A stretch of 31,638 nt of DNA from Bacillota bacterium (GTDB lineage: Bacteria > Bacillota > Clostridia > Saccharofermentanales > Saccharofermentanaceae), in contig JAEWUD010000008.1 in NCBI GenBank assembly GCA_023397475.1, forward strand, positions 1 to 31,638, written 5' to 3'. The number at the start of each line of letters is the position of its first letter. The stretch's first letter is position 1. Below the pieces are notes generated by a model. It did not search any database, was not told the DNA's origin, and worked only from the letters and a program-made list of their open reading frames with translations. A program made the position numbers and the translations under genes. This document shows positions 16,080 to 23,207 of this stretch, in pieces.

Positions 16080-17105
16080 TTACAGATTCTCTCGGATCAG
16101 AATGTCGTTCTGTGTGTACATCATCTCCTGCGAGGGTTCCTGTTTATCAAGGAAATAATCAAATAAAAGCTTCACAGGGAGATATCCCTGTCGATACGGA
16201 TCCTGACAAATCGTAGCGGATATCACTCCGGCTTCGAGATACGGACGGGATTCCGACGTGTTGTCATGCGTAATCAGGCGCACTCTACGTGTGCGTCCGG
16301 CGTCAACGATCGCCTTACATGTGCCGGCTACACCGCCGGCGGTCATGTAAATCGCGTCAAGATCCGGATATTTGTCGAGCACGTCACGGGTAACCCTATA
16401 CGCTCTCTCCGTATCGTCGAACGTCTCGAAAACATCGAGTATTCGTATAAACGGATAGTCCTGTCGCGCCGAGGCATTCAGTCCCGATATGCGTTGGTTG
16501 TGACCCAAAACCTGAATCGATCCGGTAAGGACGACGGTATGAAGCGGTGCCTTGTCAGAAAACAACCCGAGAAGCCCCGCGGCGATTCGCCCGCTCTTCT
16601 CGTAATCCGTTCCGACGTAACAGAGTCTTCTTGACTTTTCAAGGTCCGTGTTGGCCGTGATGACGGGAATGCCCTTCTTCACGAGCTGATTCACACGTCG
16701 TGTGATCAACTTGGAATTGATCGGTGCCAGAACCAGCGCCTGAATTCCCTCAGCCATGAGCTCATCGATAACCGCAAGATAGGCCTCTTCCGAATACCCT
16801 CGCATCGAACGTCGCAACGCGGTTAATCCGCTATCCCGAAACTCTGCTGCTGCGGCATCCAATCCACGAACAACATCGTCATAAAACGCGTTGCCCTCGG
16901 AAGGAAAAATGATGCCGATCGTCAAAGGCTTCTTCCTGGCGGCTAAGGCCAAGGCGGCACGATTGGTCTTGTAACCCTGCTCGGCGGCAATCTTGCGGAT
17001 GCGCTCGGCAACCTCGCGATTAACACCACCCCGATCATTCAGCGCCCGGTCTACGGTTCCTCTGGAGACGCCAGCCAATGCGGCAATATCCTTGATCGAA
17101 ACCAC
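16080..17105 (-). CDS. LacI-family transcriptional regulator of the xyl operon
   Basis: The 341-residue protein begins with a LacI helix-turn-helix (residues about 3-22, IKDIAALAGVSRGTVDRALN; TVDRALN replaces the more usual TVSRVLN). A hinge follows, then a type 1 periplasmic-binding effector domain (about 60-330; LTIGIIFPSEGNAFYDDVVR, IQALVLAPINSKLI, VGTDYEKSGRIAAGLL). It would repress its targets until a sugar ligand binds. The start is GTG at 17105 with GGAGG 9 nt upstream. Being first in the operon with xylA and xylB, it probably autoregulates through the perfect 14-bp palindrome at 17151-17164. Xylose or xylulose as ligand is inferred only from the neighbours. Confidence 0.9.
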   Translation of the reverse strand: MVSIKDIAALAGVSRGTVDRALNDRGGVNREVAERIRKIAAEQGYKTNRAALALAARKKPLTIGIIFPSEGNAFYDDVVRGLDAAAAEFRDSGLTALRRSMRGYSEEAYLAVIDELMAEGIQALVLAPINSKLITRRVNQLVKKGIPVITANTDLEKSRRLCYVGTDYEKSGRIAAGLLGLFSDKAPLHTVVLTGSIQVLGHNQRISGLNASARQDYPFIRILDVFETFDDTERAYRVTRDVLDKYPDLDAIYMTAGGVAGTCKAIVDAGRTRRVRLITHDNTSESRPYLEAGVISATICQDPYRQGYLPVKLLFDYFLDKQEPSQEMMYTQNDILIRENL

Positions 17106-17150
17106 TTGTCTATTCCTCCGTATGAATCAAACCCGTAGAAACTGCGCTTC

Positions 17151-17164
17151 CGTGCTCGAGCACG
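17151..17164. promoter_or_regulatory. Perfect palindrome, likely operator for the LacI-family regulator
   Basis: CGTGCTCGAGCACG is a perfect 14-bp palindrome with central CG, the typical form of LacI-family operators. It starts about 5 nt beyond the predicted transcription start, where a bound repressor blocks initiation or early elongation. Assignment to the adjacent regulator is inference. Confidence 0.7.
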
Positions 17165-17175
17165 ATCATGGCTTT

Positions 17176-17204
17176 ATAGTACGAGTTTCCGATGGCTATG
17201 TCAA
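17176..17204 (-). promoter_or_regulatory. Sigma-A promoter for the LacI-xylA-xylB operon
   Basis: Reverse strand TTGACA (17199-17204, perfect) and TACTAT (17176-17181, four of six) are 17 bp apart, about 70 nt before the GTG start. Two ATATTC copies 11 bp apart (17217-17233) lie just upstream and could be an activator or UP element, but they are short and AT-rich. Confidence 0.75.
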
Positions 17205-17265
17205 GATACAATTGCGATATTCACAAAATATTCATCCGTCCTTTGAGATATAAGATTACTGTCCC

Positions 17266-17302
17266 AAAAAACATTAATCCCCGCTTCGTGGGCGGGGATT
17301 AA
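17266..17302 (-). terminator. Intrinsic terminator of the chvE-mmsA-mmsB operon
   Basis: TTAATCCCCGC pairs perfectly with GCGGGGATTAA (11 bp, 7-nt loop) about 25 nt after the mmsB stop. On the reverse strand TGTTTTTTGGG follows, giving a T6 tract. It separates the importer operon from the LacI-xyl promoter region. Confidence 0.93.
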
Positions 17303-17327
17303 TATCGCTTACATGAATTGGAGAGAA

Positions 17328-18509
17328 TCACTTCTTGCGCTTGGATACTACATCATACGCGACAGCAAGAAGGAGAACGAGACCCTTGATTACCTTCTGC
17401 CAGTCAACCGGAACACCCATAATACTCATACCGTTATTAAGAATACCCATGAATGCCGCACCGATCAGAACGCCTCCGACGGTTCCGATTCCGCCGTATG
17501 CGGATGCGCCGCCGATGAAACAGGAACCGATGGCGTCAAGCTCAAAACCGTCGCCGTAGTTCGGGGCTGCCGAGGTAAGTCTTGCGGAGAATACGATACC
17601 GGCTACAGCCGCCAGGAATGACATGTTGGTATAGGCGAGGAAGAAGACCTTACGAGTGTCGATACCGGAGAGGCGTGCAGCCTTCTCGTTACCGCCAAGA
17701 GCGTAGAGATAGCGACCTGCAACCGTCTTATTCGTGATGTACGAATAGACAAGAACGATGATCGCGAGGATGATCAGAACGTTAGGAATACCCTTGAAGG
17801 AAGCGAGGCTGAAAGCGATCATAAGGACCGCGACCGTAACGAGAACATTCTTCAGAAGGAAAGCGACGATATGATCGTTTTCATAACCTTTTCGCGCTTT
17901 CCGTATCCGGTTAAAGATTTGGATACCTATCATTGCAATCGCGGCGACAATACCGATGATGAAGCAGGTAAGGTTGAACTTCGCGATTGCTCCGGCAAAT
18001 ACATCCGGAACAAACTCGTTGAGTTTCAGATAAAGCTCTGTGAAGCCGGAAAGAGTCATTCCTTGTAGTACTACCTGGGTTAGTCCTCGGAAAATCAACA
18101 TACCGGTCAAGGTGACAATGAACGGCGGTATCTTCACGTACGCGATCCACATGCCGTGCCATGCACCGATGAGTGCACCGACCAATAATGCGATCAGAAT
18201 ACCAACGACCGTGTTGAACTTATACTCGATAATAAGCTTTGCGGCAACGGCGCCGACAAGTCCGACGACCGAACCAACGGAGAGGTCAATATTACCTCCT
18301 GTCAGGATGCAGAGCAGCATACCTACGGCAAGAATGACAACATATCCGAGCTGGTTGACGAGGTTCGAGACATTTTGCGGCACCAGTAGAGTACCATTGG
18401 TCGTGATTCCGAATATGGCCATGACAACGAGGAGGGCAATCAACATCGAATACTGTTGTATTCCCGCGAGGACCGTCTTCAAGATAGGATTCTTTGCTTC
18501 TTCATCCAT
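17328..18509 (-). CDS. mmsB: Multiple-monosaccharide ABC importer, permease
   Basis: From the ATG at 18509 the protein has 393 residues with about 9-10 hydrophobic helices. It carries the ribose/xylose-type permease signature ILTGGNIDLSVGSVVGLVGA and IAYVKIPPFIVTLTGMLIFRG. A second conserved block, FIGGASAYGGIGTVGGVLIG, is near residue 340. The subgroup is MmsB/GguB, the membrane partner of MmsA and ChvE. The open frame could start at TTG 18518, but AAGGAG lies 11-12 nt before ATG 18509 and almost touches that TTG. It forms the transmembrane channel for xylose and probably other aldoses. It is the last gene of the operon and is followed by a strong terminator. Confidence 0.9.
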   Translation of the reverse strand: MDEEAKNPILKTVLAGIQQYSMLIALLVVMAIFGITTNGTLLVPQNVSNLVNQLGYVVILAVGMLLCILTGGNIDLSVGSVVGLVGAVAAKLIIEYKFNTVVGILIALLVGALIGAWHGMWIAYVKIPPFIVTLTGMLIFRGLTQVVLQGMTLSGFTELYLKLNEFVPDVFAGAIAKFNLTCFIIGIVAAIAMIGIQIFNRIRKARKGYENDHIVAFLLKNVLVTVAVLMIAFSLASFKGIPNVLIILAIIVLVYSYITNKTVAGRYLYALGGNEKAARLSGIDTRKVFFLAYTNMSFLAAVAGIVFSARLTSAAPNYGDGFELDAIGSCFIGGASAYGGIGTVGGVLIGAAFMGILNNGMSIMGVPVDWQKVIKGLVLLLAVAYDVVSKRKK

Positions 18510-18514
18510 TGTAA

Positions 18515-20050
18515 TCAAGCTCCTTTACTGGCCGTCAGTATCATGCCCATAATGATCTCCTGCGACGCTTCGTTCTTCGTAAGTTCTCCGACGATCTTCC
18601 CTTCATACATGACATAGATCCGGTCACATACGCCGAGAATCTCGGGAAGTTCGGAAGAGATCATGATAACGGATTTACCATCGGCGACAAGGCTATTAAT
18701 GATGTTATAAATCTCGTACTTCGCACCGACATCGATACCACGGGTCGGTTCGTCGAGAATCAGAATGTCGGAATCGGTGAACATCCATTTGCTCAAGAGC
18801 ACCTTCTGCTGGTTGCCACCGGACAGGTTTCCGGTCAGTTGTTGCACGGTAGGGCACTTGATACGAAGCTTCTCACGGTACGACTTAGAGACCTTCACCT
18901 CAAGATCCTTGTCAATGACGCCTCGACTTGATACCTTACTCATCTTCGCGAGTGTAATATTCTCGTTCACGGACTTCATTAGGACAAGTCCGTCACCCTT
19001 TCTGTCCTCTGTAACGTATGCGACACCGTTGGCGATCGCCTGTTTGATATTGTGCAAGGTGACCGGTTTGCCGTTCTTCTCGAGTTGTCCGCTGATTGCG
19101 GTTCCGTAAGCCTTGCCGAAAACGCTCATCGCGAGCTCGGTTCGCCCGGCACCCATAAGACCGGCGATTCCGAGAACCTCGCCCTTACGGACATGAATCG
19201 ATACATTATCGACAACCTTGCGCTCGGTATAGATCGGATGATAAACCGTCCAGTTCTTTATCGCGAAAGATGTATCGCCGATCTTAGGCTCACGCATCGG
19301 GAAACGATCTGTGAGCTCACGTCCGACCATTCCCTTGATAATTCTCGGTTCAGTAATCTCATCCACATTCTTATCGAGCGTCTCAATGGTTGATCCGTCA
19401 CGGATGATTGTAATCTTATCCGCAATCGACTTAATCTCATTGAGCTTATGCGAGATAATAATAGAAGTGATGCCTTGCTTCTGGAGACCCTTAATCAGAT
19501 TCAGAAGATTTTGCGAGTCATTCTCATTCAATGAGGCCGTCGGCTCATCAAGAATCAACAACTTGACGTTCTTACCGAGAGCCTTTGCGATCTCGACGAG
19601 CTGCTGCTTGCCGACACCAATATCCTTAATAAGTGTTCTTGACTTCTCCTTCAGACCAACCTTCGCGAGAAGGGCATCTGCTTCGTGGTACGTTCTGTCC
19701 CAGTCAATACTTAAGAAGTTTCCACGTTCGTTACCGAGGAACATGTTCTCTCCGATCGTCAGATACGGAACAAGAGCGAGTTCCTGATGAATGATGACAA
19801 TTCCCTTTTTCTCACTGTCCCTGATGTCCTTGAATTTGCACTCTACCCCGTCATACAGAATCTCGCCTGTATAGGAGCCGTGCGGGTAAAGACCACTAAG
19901 TACATTCATCAGGGTGGATTTACCGGCGCCGTTCTCACCGACGAGAGCATGAATTTCGCCTTCTTCGACGATCAGATTGACATTATCGAGAGCCTTAACA
20001 CCAGGAAAAAGCTTGGTAATATCCCTCATTTCCAGAAGTGTTTTTGCCAA
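18515..20050 (-). CDS. mmsA: Multiple-monosaccharide ABC importer, dual ATP-binding subunit
   Basis: The protein has two fused ABC domains as in RbsA/XylG/GguA. I start it at TTG 20050, with GGAGGG 7 nt upstream (20058-20063), giving 511 residues beginning MAKTLLEMRDITKLFPG. In this numbering the first Walker A (GENGAGKST) is at about 38-46. The first signature is GVGKQQLVEIAKAL, followed by LLILDEPTASL. The second domain has GLMGAGRTE in place of Walker A (degenerate, as usual for this family), then LSGGNQQKVLLSKW and LILDEPTRGIDVGAK. It powers import through MmsB. The open frame extends to 20125, but that stretch overlaps the intercistronic hairpin and has no ribosome site. Confidence 0.92.
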   Translation of the reverse strand: MAKTLLEMRDITKLFPGVKALDNVNLIVEEGEIHALVGENGAGKSTLMNVLSGLYPHGSYTGEILYDGVECKFKDIRDSEKKGIVIIHQELALVPYLTIGENMFLGNERGNFLSIDWDRTYHEADALLAKVGLKEKSRTLIKDIGVGKQQLVEIAKALGKNVKLLILDEPTASLNENDSQNLLNLIKGLQKQGITSIIISHKLNEIKSIADKITIIRDGSTIETLDKNVDEITEPRIIKGMVGRELTDRFPMREPKIGDTSFAIKNWTVYHPIYTERKVVDNVSIHVRKGEVLGIAGLMGAGRTELAMSVFGKAYGTAISGQLEKNGKPVTLHNIKQAIANGVAYVTEDRKGDGLVLMKSVNENITLAKMSKVSSRGVIDKDLEVKVSKSYREKLRIKCPTVQQLTGNLSGGNQQKVLLSKWMFTDSDILILDEPTRGIDVGAKYEIYNIINSLVADGKSVIMISSELPEILGVCDRIYVMYEGKIVGELTKNEASQEIIMGMILTASKGA

Positions 20051-20057
20051 TGTCTTT

Positions 20058-20063
20058 CCCTCC
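20058..20063 (-). promoter_or_regulatory. Ribosome binding site that decides the TTG start of mmsA
   Basis: GGAGGG lies 7 nt before TTG 20050. The upstream in-frame start codons (ATG at 20083, TTG at 20125) lack a comparable site, and the MmsA family begins close to the TLLEMRDITK segment. Confidence 0.75.
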
Positions 20064-20101
20064 GTTCTATTCTTTCCAGTCATTGTTTTTGGGATAGAGC
20101 G

Positions 20102-20136
20102 GGCCGGGCTCCTTATCCAGGACAAGAAGCCCGGCC
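20102..20136 (-). repeat. Strong intercistronic hairpin between chvE and mmsA
   Basis: GGCCGGGCT and AGCCCGGCC pair perfectly (9 bp) and the loop extends the stem by CTTGT/ATAAG. The stem is about 15 bp with wobble pairs. No T tract follows, so it is more likely an mRNA-stabilising or processing element that keeps the binding protein more abundant than the ATPase and permease, a pattern known for sugar ABC operons. Confidence 0.75.
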
Positions 20137-20207
20137 TGCCAATCGAAACTATATCATTTCATAACCCACGAAATGCTAACATAATGCTTTCAGTTGTCTG
20201 GAATTAC

Positions 20208-21284
20208 TTATGCAAGGTCGGCTGCTGTGTAGTAACCGCTGTCGATCAGGAGCTCCTTGTAGTTGTTAGCATCCGCGAAAACAGGCTCGCAAAGGAACGA
20301 AGGAACAGTGATCTTGCCATTCTCATAGGTCTTGGTGTCGTTCACGGGGACTTCCTTCTTGGTAACGATAGCTGTGATCATCTCAACAACCTTCGCTGCC
20401 AGAGTACGGGTATCCTTGAAAACGGACATCGACTGTTTGCCGGCGATCATGTTCTTGGTGTTCGGCTTATCGCAGTCCTGACCGGTGACGATCGGCCAAT
20501 TCTCTCCGACGGTGAACTGTCCGGAGTTATCCAGAGCGTTCGTTACGCCGAAAGCGGTAGAGTCATTGGAGCAGAGAACAACGTCAAGAACTGTGCCGCT
20601 GGCATAGTTTGCTGTGATCAGGTTGTCCATACGGCTCTGAGCATTCTCAGACTTCCAGCCGGCTGTCGCGACCTGGTCAAACGCTGTCTGACCGGAAACG
20701 CAAACGAGCTTGCCGTTGTCAAGATATTCCTTAACGATGCTCATCGCGCCGTCAAAGAAGAATCTTGCATTGTTGTCGCCGGGATCGCCAGCGAAGAACT
20801 CGATGTTGAAGGGGCCGGCGGCATTCTTGAGATCAAGAGCGTCGACGACATAATTTCCCTGCAGAACGCCAACCTTAAAGTTGTCGAACGTTGCATAGTA
20901 GGAAACACCATCGCTGTTCATGAGAAGACGGTCATAAGCGATAACCGGAATGTTCGCGGCCTTCGCCTTGTCGATGACGGCAGAGAGAGAAGAACCCTCG
21001 ATCGCGGCAATAACAAGAACGTCGCAACCTGCGGTGATCATGTTCTCAACCTGACCGACCTGTGTGTTGGTATCGTCGTTAGCATACTGGAGATCAACCG
21101 TGTAACCGGCGGCCTCGAGCTGCTTCTTCATGTTGTCTCCGTCCTGGATCCAGCGCTGAAGGGACTTGGTAGGCATCGCAACACCAATCTTAACTGTGTC
21201 GGATCCGGCAGGTGCGCAAGCCGCAACGGAAAGAAGGGATGCCGCCGCGATTAAGCCGGCGATGAGTTTGATAGCTCTTTTCAT
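20208..21284 (-). CDS. chvE: Multiple-monosaccharide ABC importer, substrate-binding lipoprotein (ChvE-like)
   Basis: The 358-residue protein has a lipoprotein signal peptide with lipobox SVAAC (Cys about residue 23) and a type 1 periplasmic-binding fold. KIGVAMPTKSLQRWIQDGDN, VENMITAGCDVLVIAAIEGS, IPVIAYDRLLMNSDGVSYY and VTGQDCDKPNTKNM are characteristic of ChvE and related multiple-sugar-binding proteins. It captures aldoses outside the membrane and delivers them to MmsB/MmsA. The ATG at 21284 follows AAGGAGAG by 7 nt. It is the first gene of the operon, driven from a promoter about 230 nt upstream. Xylose as a main substrate is inferred from the xylA/xylB neighbourhood; ChvE homologues also take glucose, arabinose and galactose. 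Confidence 0.9.
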   Translation of the reverse strand: MKRAIKLIAGLIAAASLLSVAACAPAGSDTVKIGVAMPTKSLQRWIQDGDNMKKQLEAAGYTVDLQYANDDTNTQVGQVENMITAGCDVLVIAAIEGSSLSAVIDKAKAANIPVIAYDRLLMNSDGVSYYATFDNFKVGVLQGNYVVDALDLKNAAGPFNIEFFAGDPGDNNARFFFDGAMSIVKEYLDNGKLVCVSGQTAFDQVATAGWKSENAQSRMDNLITANYASGTVLDVVLCSNDSTAFGVTNALDNSGQFTVGENWPIVTGQDCDKPNTKNMIAGKQSMSVFKDTRTLAAKVVEMITAIVTKKEVPVNDTKTYENGKITVPSFLCEPVFADANNYKELLIDSGYYTAADLA

Positions 21285-21413
21285 TTCATTACTCTCCTTT
21301 ACAAAATACGTTCACTTGTGTTACTGGGAAGCATTATGCTAAGTCGTTTAAGGGATAAATTAGGCTGATTGAAAAAATCCTTGTTGTCTCCCGCATCCCT
21401 CCTTGTCTGCCTC

Positions 21414-21428
21414 GCCGGCCGAGCCGGC
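21414..21428 (-). repeat. GC-rich hairpin in the chvE leader
   Basis: GCCGGC is repeated after 3 nt; because GCCGGC is itself self-complementary, a 6-bp GC stem forms in the leader RNA. An alternative pairing of CTCG with CGAG is also possible. No T tract follows directly, so it is not a standard terminator. Confidence 0.4.
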
Positions 21429-21514
21429 TACCGGAGTTGGTATAAAAGTAACTTCTGTGCTTATGGCTTATCATCGGGATTGAACATCACAATAATGCGC
21501 ATAACCACGTCTGA

Positions 21515-21544
21515 ATTGTACATCTCATCTACATTTATTGTCAA
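21515..21544 (-). promoter_or_regulatory. Sigma-A promoter of chvE-mmsA-mmsB
   Basis: Reverse strand TTGACA (21539-21544, perfect) and TACAAT (21515-21520) are 18 bp apart, the same combination as the nitroreductase promoter. Transcription would start near 21508, leaving a leader of about 220 nt before chvE. Confidence 0.85.
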
Positions 21545-21835
21545 CAGACGAATCTCTTTTTGCTTTTTTGCACAGTTTCCTAGTATTTTTTTTAGGCAAC
21601 ATGCTTTTTTGCATAGTAAGATTTGTGCGTATTGTTGTTGGTGGTTCAGGTAACGATTTTCATGATTAGCGGACATAAAACGTTTCATTCTCGAGTTTTC
21701 TTGCGATTTATCTACTTCTTCATGAATCTAGTCCCCACATGTGTAGGAATATTGGATTTTATTCGTTTCATTGCGATCCCCTCACGCGGATTCTCCGGAT
21801 GTCTGATTCGAATGGAAGCGGCCTCTTAATTGTGA
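21545..21835. other. Intergenic region between the divergent chvE and DUF1015 promoters
   Basis: About 290 bp, AT-rich, with phased A tracts near the chvE promoter (see the dyads at 21561-21613) and a CACATGTG palindrome at 21736-21743. Short frames exist on the + strand but lack ribosome sites and look non-coding. I see no tRNA, riboswitch core or terminator in it. Confidence 0.5.
21561..21613. promoter_or_regulatory. Two identical 12-bp dyads upstream of the chvE -35, candidate activator sites
   Basis: TGCTTTTTTGCA occurs at 21561-21572 and again at 21602-21613. Each has TGC/GCA dyad symmetry and their centres are 41 bp apart, close to four helical turns. Relative to the predicted start they lie near -58 and -99. 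A CCTA-N10-TAGG dyad (21579-21596) sits midway. The position suits a class I type activator such as the YesN-type regulator. The A tracts could instead simply bend the DNA. Confidence 0.5.
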
Positions 21836-21841
21836 TACAAT
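21836..21841 (+). promoter_or_regulatory. Candidate -10 for the DUF1015-FAD-YYY operon
   Basis: TACAAT lies about 35 nt before the DUF1015 ATG. The hexamer 18 bp upstream (TGGAAG) is a poor -35, so the promoter may need an activator or be placed differently. Confidence 0.45.
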
Positions 21842-21875
21842 ATCGGGTACATATTTTTTGTTATCGGGGGGCCTT

Positions 21876-23207
21876 ATGAACTCAAATATTTACTCGGATA
21901 TTGCTGTTGTCGCACCGGAAATTGTATTTCCTGCCGGGGCGAAGAATCTCGCCCTCTGGCCGGTGATCGCGTGTGATCAGTTCACTTCGGAACCCGAATA
22001 CTGGAGCGAGACGGAACGACTCACAGAAGGTGTCCCGTCAACAGCTCATCTTATTTTGCCGGAAGTCTATCTGGATTCAATGCCCGCAGACGCGATTGAT
22101 CGGAAGATCGCTTCAATCAACGAGCATATGCGTTCTTATATAGAGAGTAATGTTGTAGAGACGCTCCCCGCCGGATTTATCCTTCTCGACCGTTCTACCT
22201 CTCTTCACCCATCCCGTTCCGGTTTGATGCTTGCGATTGATCTTGAGCAGTATGATTTCACGCCCGGGAATAAGAGTCGCATTCGTGCGACGGAGGGTAC
22301 GGTTCTGTCACGCATCCCACCGCGCGTTCGCATTCGCAAGGATGCACTGCTTGAATTGCCTCACATCATGCTGTTGATTGACGATCCCGCTGGCCTTGTT
22401 ATCGAGAAGGCGCTTCGGGATTTACGAGAGACGGTTCCTTCGCTTTACGATGTGGATCTGATACAAGGCGGAGGACACGTGACGGGTTACTTTACTCCGG
22501 CGGATTCTTCTGTCGCCCAAGGGATTGTAAGCGGACTTCGCGACTTACTTGCTGCTTCCGATGACGGATTTCTTTTCGCTGTCGGAGACGGCAACCATTC
22601 TCTGGCTACCGCGAAGGCGCATTGGGAAGCGATTCGAGGAGCCCTGACGGAAACGGAACGCGGCAATCACGCCGCGCGCTTTGCACTTGTCGAAGTTGTG
22701 AATATTCATGACAAGGGCTTGGATTTCGAGCCGATCCATCGCGTAGCGTTCGGACTTTCCGTCGAGGGATTTTATGCTTCGGCCGGTCGTTATTTCGCGG
22801 ATCAGGGATTCCGGTTTTATTCGGCTGAGGAGTTCGCACAACTTCCCGCGCCGGGATCCGGTGTCCATGTCATCCCTGTGTTGTGCGGGAGAGAGCGGTA
22901 TGTAATGGTGCTTGAGCGGCCGAAGCATTTGCTTGTCGTAGGATCCCTTCAGAACTTTCTCGATCATCTCGTGAGCTCTGACACGGCATCGATTCGCGTC
23001 GACTATATTCACGGCGAGGATTCGGTTGCAAATCTGGCTCGCGAAGGAAATACAGGATTTCTGTTACCGGCGATTTCCAAGGACAGTTTTTTCGCGACGA
23101 TATCGGTTGAGGGAGTATTCCCGAGAAAGACCTTTTCTATGGGCGAGGCTTTCGAGAAACGCTATTATATGGAAGCCAAACGCATTGCCTCCGAGGTAAC
23201 GGTATGA
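21876..23207 (+). CDS. DUF1015-family protein
   Basis: From the ATG at 21876 (preceded by GGGGGG; an in-frame TTG at 21858 overlaps this site and is less likely) the protein has 443 residues. It matches the DUF1015 family. The N-terminal WPVIACDQFTSEPEYW segment and VYLDSM are typical, and GDGNHSLATAKAHWE (about residues 235-250) is the most conserved motif. EPIHRVAF follows. It is soluble with no signal peptide. The biochemical role is not established to my knowledge; I recall it often being encoded near serine-biosynthesis genes, and serA and a SerC-like aminotransferase lie 4-6 kb away here. It overlaps the FAD gene by 4 nt (ATGA), so the two are translationally coupled. Confidence 0.8.
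   Translation: MNSNIYSDIAVVAPEIVFPAGAKNLALWPVIACDQFTSEPEYWSETERLTEGVPSTAHLILPEVYLDSMPADAIDRKIASINEHMRSYIESNVVETLPAGFILLDRSTSLHPSRSGLMLAIDLEQYDFTPGNKSRIRATEGTVLSRIPPRVRIRKDALLELPHIMLLIDDPAGLVIEKALRDLRETVPSLYDVDLIQGGGHVTGYFTPADSSVAQGIVSGLRDLLAASDDGFLFAVGDGNHSLATAKAHWEAIRGALTETERGNHAARFALVEVVNIHDKGLDFEPIHRVAFGLSVEGFYASAGRYFADQGFRFYSAEEFAQLPAPGSGVHVIPVLCGRERYVMVLERPKHLLVVGSLQNFLDHLVSSDTASIRVDYIHGEDSVANLAREGNTGFLLPAISKDSFFATISVEGVFPRKTFSMGEAFEKRYYMEAKRIASEVTV

Noticed and set aside
14637..16166. A 509-codon open frame on the + strand opposite xylA
   Set aside because: It lies fully antisense to a certain xylose isomerase, and its sequence shows no family features. It reflects codon use of xylA.
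19977..21254. A 425-codon open frame on the + strand opposite chvE and mmsA
   Set aside because: Antisense to two well-recognised genes, with no ribosome site and no recognisable domain.
21640..21665. CcpA cre-like sequence (ATGAAAATCGTTACC) upstream of chvE
   Set aside because: It has one extra base between the TGNAA and CG parts of the consensus and lies far upstream of the promoter.
21623..21829. Small hydrophobic + strand frame of 68 codons between chvE and DUF1015
   Set aside because: GTG start without a ribosome site, in an AT-rich region that probably codes for nothing.
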